NCBI GenBank assembly: GCA_036504075.1
Contig: DASXVX010000076.1
Location: 1-64,000 of the forward strand
DNA length: 64,000 bases
Reading direction: 5' to 3'
Source of the DNA: DASXVX01 sp036504075
GTDB taxonomy: Bacteria > Bacillota > Sulfobacillia > Symbiobacteriales > Symbiobacteriaceae
A program made the translations under genes and the position numbers. The notes below the pieces were generated by a model, which was given only the letters and a program-made list of their open reading frames with translations, did no database searches and was not told the DNA's origin. Numbering within the stretch: the first letter of the stretch is position 1; each line of letters starts with the position of its first letter. Below are positions 60,382 through 64,000 of the stretch, piece after piece.

Positions 60382-61617
60382 GTGATGCTGCTCCCGTCCG
60401 TTCGGCAGGGGCGCTCGATGACCGTGCTCCTGGCCGGGATTCTGGTTTTCCACGCGGGATGGTATATGCTGCTGCCGTTCCTGGCAGTGCTCCTGACGGG
60501 CCGGCGGCACCTGAGTCCGGCGGAAGTTGGGCTGGTGATGGCGGCCCAGTCGCTGGCCCTGCTGCTGGGGAGTCTGGCCGGCGGGGCGCTTGCGGACCGA
60601 GCCGGCCGGAAATTGACGCTGGTCGGCGGGCTTGGTTTCCGGGCCCTGGGGGTCGGCGGGCTGGGCGTGGCGGCGGGCCTGCCCGGGCTGCTCCTGGCAG
60701 CCCTCGTGGCCGGCTTTGGCGGGGGGCTCTACGGCCCGGCGGCCAAAGCCGCGATTGCGACCCTCGCCGCTGGCGCCGCCGGCGCTCCCGGCGCCGCTGC
60801 CGGGGCGGACTCCGGCCGGACCGCCGCCTTTTCCCTGCGGGGCATCGCTGCCAACATCGGGACCAGCACCGGACCGCTCATCGGGTCGCTGCTGATGAAA
60901 AGCCCCATGATTGTCCTCTTCGGGGCGGCCGCCGCCCTGCACGCCGCTCTGGGGCTGGCCACCTGGGTCCTGCTCGATGACGAAAAGGCCGGGGAAGGCC
61001 GCGGGCCGGCCTCGCTGCAGGGGCTGCTGGCCGATCGGCCGTACGTGGCTTTCACCGCGGTTACCGTGCTGGCCTGGGCGCTTTTTACCCAGTTGGCCAT
61101 TGCCGTGCCGCTTTACGCCCGGGAGGCGCTGGGTCTGGAAGCATCCATCGGTCTGCTCTGGACGTTCAGCAGCCTGGCAGTCATCGGCGGCCAGGTGGCC
61201 GTCACCCGGACGCTGCTTTCTCGCCTGCAGCCCATGAGCGCCATGGCCATCGGCGCGGCGCTGCTGGGCGGGGGACTGGCCGCGGTCGGCTTGGCGCGGA
61301 ACTTTGCCGGACTGCTGGCGGCGGTGCTCCTATTCGTCTTCGGGGAGATGTTCCTGGTGCCCACCGCCGATACCACCGTCTCGCAGATGGTCAGGGCCGG
61401 GGCGGTGGGCAGCTACTTCGGCATCGCATCCTTCGCCTGGGGCCTGGGGGAGGGAATCGGGAACCTGACCGGCGGAGCGCTGATGCAGTTCGCTCTGCGG
61501 AGCGGCCATCTGTATGTTCCCTGGGTCGCCTACGGGGTCTTCGGACTGGCCGTGGGCGGCCTTTATTGGGCGCTCCGACGGTGGCGGTCCATGCGGGCCC
61601 GGCTCGCAAGAGGATAG
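60382..61617 (+). CDS. Major facilitator superfamily transporter
   Basis: 411 aa from GTG 60382, with GGAGGT 8 bases before. Twelve hydrophobic segments; the MFS motif A is seen as GGALADRAGRKLTLVGGL after helix 2. Drug-efflux-like type (MdtG/YttB-like by general look), substrate unknown. It is possibly co-transcribed with the next gene, 63 bases downstream. Confidence 0.88.
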   Translation: MMLLPSVRQGRSMTVLLAGILVFHAGWYMLLPFLAVLLTGRRHLSPAEVGLVMAAQSLALLLGSLAGGALADRAGRKLTLVGGLGFRALGVGGLGVAAGLPGLLLAALVAGFGGGLYGPAAKAAIATLAAGAAGAPGAAAGADSGRTAAFSLRGIAANIGTSTGPLIGSLLMKSPMIVLFGAAAALHAALGLATWVLLDDEKAGEGRGPASLQGLLADRPYVAFTAVTVLAWALFTQLAIAVPLYAREALGLEASIGLLWTFSSLAVIGGQVAVTRTLLSRLQPMSAMAIGAALLGGGLAAVGLARNFAGLLAAVLLFVFGEMFLVPTADTTVSQMVRAGAVGSYFGIASFAWGLGEGIGNLTGGALMQFALRSGHLYVPWVAYGVFGLAVGGLYWALRRWRSMRARLARG

Positions 61618-61680
61618 GCAGGAGCGGCGCCGGGTGGTAGACTAATAACCCAGGACCAGGCGGTAGCGGAGGTAGATGGC

Positions 61681-62310
61681 ATGCGGCAGGATGCGGAACA
61701 AAGCCTCGTGGTCGAATTCGAAGAGCTTTTTGCCCTCAGGGACCGACTTCGCCCCGTGGCTGACGAGGCCCGGCGCCGGTTCGCCGCGGCCGGCCTGCCG
61801 GATGGACTGGAGGCGGAGGTCTTTGATCAGGAACTGGAGTTCCGGGGTGCCGGTGACAGCAGCCTGCTCATCCGGCTCGACAGCTACCACCTGGAGATCA
61901 CGGGTGCACCACCCGACCTGCCGACGCATGTGCTGGCCGCGATCGTGCTGGAAGAGGCCGGCGCTTATCGGCTGCTCTCGGTGGAGGTCGCCTGGTCGCT
62001 GACCGCGGCGGTACCGGCGGGGCGCTCGCTGGACCTGGTACATAAAGCCTTTTCCCCGGCGGATTTCGGCGGGTCGGAGCCCATGCTGGACCGGCGGTTC
62101 ACCATGACCTGGGGGTGGGGGACGCCCACGGCCGGCTACGTGTTTGAAGCCGCTGCCGCCGAAGACCGGGAGATCGCGATTGGTTTCAAGGCCCGGGAGG
62201 GTTATCTGACCCTCCCGGAGCTACAGCAGGGCGGCTGGTTTGCCGCCCACGCCCGTCGCTTTGACGGCCTGCTCGGCAGATTTTTCACCCAGCTCGGCTG
62301 GAGTGCCTAG
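61681..62310 (+). CDS. Hypothetical protein
   Basis: 209 aa from ATG 61681 with GGAGGT 7 bases before. Helical N-terminus (FEELFALRDRLRPVADEARRRF) then a beta-rich middle (SSLLIRLDSYHLEITGAPP, FTMTWGWGTPTAGYVFEAA). No signal peptide. No family is recognised. It lies between the MFS gene and the penicillin-binding protein gene. Confidence 0.7.
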   Translation: MRQDAEQSLVVEFEELFALRDRLRPVADEARRRFAAAGLPDGLEAEVFDQELEFRGAGDSSLLIRLDSYHLEITGAPPDLPTHVLAAIVLEEAGAYRLLSVEVAWSLTAAVPAGRSLDLVHKAFSPADFGGSEPMLDRRFTMTWGWGTPTAGYVFEAAAAEDREIAIGFKAREGYLTLPELQQGGWFAAHARRFDGLLGRFFTQLGWSA

Positions 62311-62322
62311 AGAGCCGCAAGA

Positions 62323-62349
62323 CCGCAGGGATTCTCCCTGCGGTTGTGT
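62323..62349 (+). terminator. Terminator before the penicillin-binding protein gene
   Basis: CCGCAGGGA (62323-62331) pairs perfectly with TCCCTGCGG (62335-62343) around TTC, followed by TTGTGT. Confidence 0.7.
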
Positions 62350-62391
62350 AATTCCTGAAGCGAAAGGATTACTTGCGGAGGGATGGATCCG

Positions 62392-64000
62392 ATGCTCAGA
62401 ACTCGCGCCATGTTCCTGCGCCTCATGGTCCTGTTGGTCATGGCCGGCCTGACGGGGCGAATGGTCTGGGTGCAGGCGGTCAGGGCCGGGGAGAACCTGC
62501 GCCGGGGTGAGCAAGTCCGCCTGGAAAAGCGGCCGGTGCAACCCATTCGGGGTGCGATCGTCGACAAGGCGGGCCGGTACTTCGCCATGTCCGGCACGTC
62601 GCACACCGTGGTTGCGAACGTGACCCAGATGCCCGGCGAAAAGGAAATGGCCGGTGTCGCCGCGGCGCTGGCGCCGCTTATCAATCAGACGCCGGCGGCG
62701 CTCCTGGCCAAGTTCAAGAATCCGGGCGAAAGTCCGGGGCATCTTGTGCTGGCGAGCGGGCTGGACCTGAAACAGGCCCAGAAAATCCAGGCGCTGCGGC
62801 TCACGGGCATCGTCCTGGAGCAAAAAGTCGTCCGGACCTACCCGCAGGGGGCGGCGGCCAGCCAGGTAATCGGCTACCTGGACGACCTGGACCACGGGAA
62901 GTATGGGTTGGAGGCTTCGTACGACAAGCAGATGGGCGGCAAGGCGGGTTCGGTGACGGCCGAGTTCACGGACGGCGGCACACCCATCGAAAATACGATC
63001 AAGGCCACAGAGCCGTCGGTGCCGGGGGCGAATCTGGTGGTCTCCCTGGACGTGGCGCTGCAGCAATTGGTGGAGCAGAAGCTGGATGCGGCCCTCAAAG
63101 CCAACGACGCCAAGCGGGCACTGGCGATTGCCATGGACGTGCACACCGGGGAGATCATCCTCATGGCCATGCGGCCGGGAGCGGACCTTGCCAAGCGGGG
63201 AACCTGGGGCGACTTCAGCGGCATCACCAACTGGAGCATATACAACCACCTGTCGCCGGGTTCGATCTTCAAGCCGATTACGACCTCCATCGCCCTTCAG
63301 GAGAACGCGATCACCTTATCCCAAAAGTTCATGGACCCGGGCCAGCTGGTCCGGAGCGGCAAGGTCATCCACAACTGGGACGACTACGTGCCGCCCACGC
63401 CTGCGCCGCTGACCATCGCTGAACTGCTCCAGCGGTCAAGCAACGTCGGTCTCATCCAGGTGGGTGAGACATATCCCCGGGAGACGTTCGTCAAGTACCT
63501 GGACAGCTTTGGCCTCAGAGATAAGACGGGCATCGACCTCGTGGGCGAGGACGAGCCGTTCTACGGCTCCGATTGGAAGGACAAGCGGGAGATTGACTGG
63601 GCCAACATGTATATCGGGCAGCACCTGGAGGTCACACCGATTCAGATGATCACCGCCGAGGCAGCGATCGCCAACGGCGGCTACCTGGTGCAGCCGCATG
63701 TGGTCAGGGAGATTCGGAATCCGGAGGGCCAGGTGGTCTGGACGGCGCCGACGGAGAAGCGCCGCCAGGTCATCAGCCAGACGACGGCCAAAGAGGTCCA
63801 GGACCTGATGTTCAGCGTGGTGGAGAAAGGCACGGCCAGCCTCGCCCGGACGCCGGGCTACACGGTGGCGGGGAAGACGGGCACGGCTCAGAAGTTCGAC
63901 GAGCACGGCCAGCGGGACCGAAACCTGGCGGACTTCATCGGTTTTGCCCCGGCGACGAACCCGCAGGTGATCATGCTGGTGATGGTGGACGAGCCGACGA
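62392..64000 (+). CDS. Class B penicillin-binding protein (FtsI/SpoVD type), cut by the window end
   Basis: 536 residues are visible from ATG 62392 (GCGGAGGG before it; ATG 62383 is too close to that site). One N-terminal membrane helix (about 6-30), a dimerisation/pedestal domain (about 45-210) and the transpeptidase domain. The catalytic motifs are S291-I-F-K294 (PGSIFKP), S349-S-N351, and K495-T-G (AGKTGTAQK). It cross-links peptidoglycan during division or sporulation. The C-terminus lies outside the window, so PASTA domains, which would mark a SpoVD-like protein, cannot be judged. Confidence 0.93.
   Translation, partial: MLRTRAMFLRLMVLLVMAGLTGRMVWVQAVRAGENLRRGEQVRLEKRPVQPIRGAIVDKAGRYFAMSGTSHTVVANVTQMPGEKEMAGVAAALAPLINQTPAALLAKFKNPGESPGHLVLASGLDLKQAQKIQALRLTGIVLEQKVVRTYPQGAAASQVIGYLDDLDHGKYGLEASYDKQMGGKAGSVTAEFTDGGTPIENTIKATEPSVPGANLVVSLDVALQQLVEQKLDAALKANDAKRALAIAMDVHTGEIILMAMRPGADLAKRGTWGDFSGITNWSIYNHLSPGSIFKPITTSIALQENAITLSQKFMDPGQLVRSGKVIHNWDDYVPPTPAPLTIAELLQRSSNVGLIQVGETYPRETFVKYLDSFGLRDKTGIDLVGEDEPFYGSDWKDKREIDWANMYIGQHLEVTPIQMITAEAAIANGGYLVQPHVVREIRNPEGQVVWTAPTEKRRQVISQTTAKEVQDLMFSVVEKGTASLARTPGYTVAGKTGTAQKFDEHGQRDRNLADFIGFAPATNPQVIMLVMVDEPT

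Overview
The window looks like a chromosomal segment of a high-GC, endospore-lineage Firmicute of the Symbiobacterium kind. The grounds are: GC-rich codon use with many GTG and TTG starts behind strong AGGAGG sites; the Firmicutes order recJ-apt-rel-dtd-(MBL)-hemZ-hisS-aspS; a T-box leader on hisS; a 6S RNA after aspS followed at some distance by rarA; a CotH-type spore coat kinase; and what looks like the 3' end of a group II intron at the left edge. The genus is an inference; no rRNA or tRNA gene was seen.

Layout. 1-139: 3' end (domains V and VI) of a group II intron. 336-9983: accessory region with a secreted subtilase, a protein with an L,D-transpeptidase-like Cys motif, a TPR protein coupled to a 40-residue secreted peptide, a divergent HTH regulator, three small overlapping unknown genes, a secreted protein ending in an HNH-like nuclease followed by a double-SUKH immunity gene, an unknown gene behind a palindromic operator, and 23 tandem 11-bp repeats. 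10272-14735: pyrimidine-nucleoside phosphorylase, a DUF624-like membrane protein and a heme-sensor two-component pair. 14776-22959: a LysR-flanked respiratory and sulfur region (TorD-like chaperone, Cys-ligated molybdoenzyme, cytochrome b, FeS subunit, TusA, two half-size YeeE/YedE transporters, MFS). 23205-30214: NUDIX, cation efflux, CotH, an AAA+/VWA pair and MutT. 30280-46584: the core recJ-apt-rel-dtd-MBL-hemZ-lipid kinase-hisS-aspS-6S-trxA block, with a hairpin repeat array and T-box before hisS. 46718-56738: threonine aldolase, a second TPR/40-residue-peptide cassette, RNA ligase, rRNA methyltransferase, rarA, CobW GTPase and a split ADP-forming acyl-CoA synthetase. 57028-64000: response regulator and double-receiver hybrid kinase, small zinc protein, MFS, an unknown gene and a class B penicillin-binding protein that runs off the end.

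The most notable finding is a pair of cassettes about 43 kb apart on opposite strands (3610-4615 and 47848-48912). In each, a TPR protein of about 295 residues without a DNA-binding domain is followed by a peptide of exactly 40 residues, built as a 23-residue Sec signal ending in ASA plus a 17-residue exported tail of unrelated sequence. This is the architecture of Rap-Phr quorum-sensing modules, outside Bacillus. Other points of interest are the toxin/immunity pair at 6470-8803, the helically phased 11-bp repeat array at 9731-9983, and the 34-bp two-hairpin array at 42083-42229.

Most genes sit in short operons with overlapping stop/start codons (ATGA, GTGA, TGATG), so translational coupling appears to be the rule. 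Terminators are mostly strong GC hairpins, several of them serving convergent genes.
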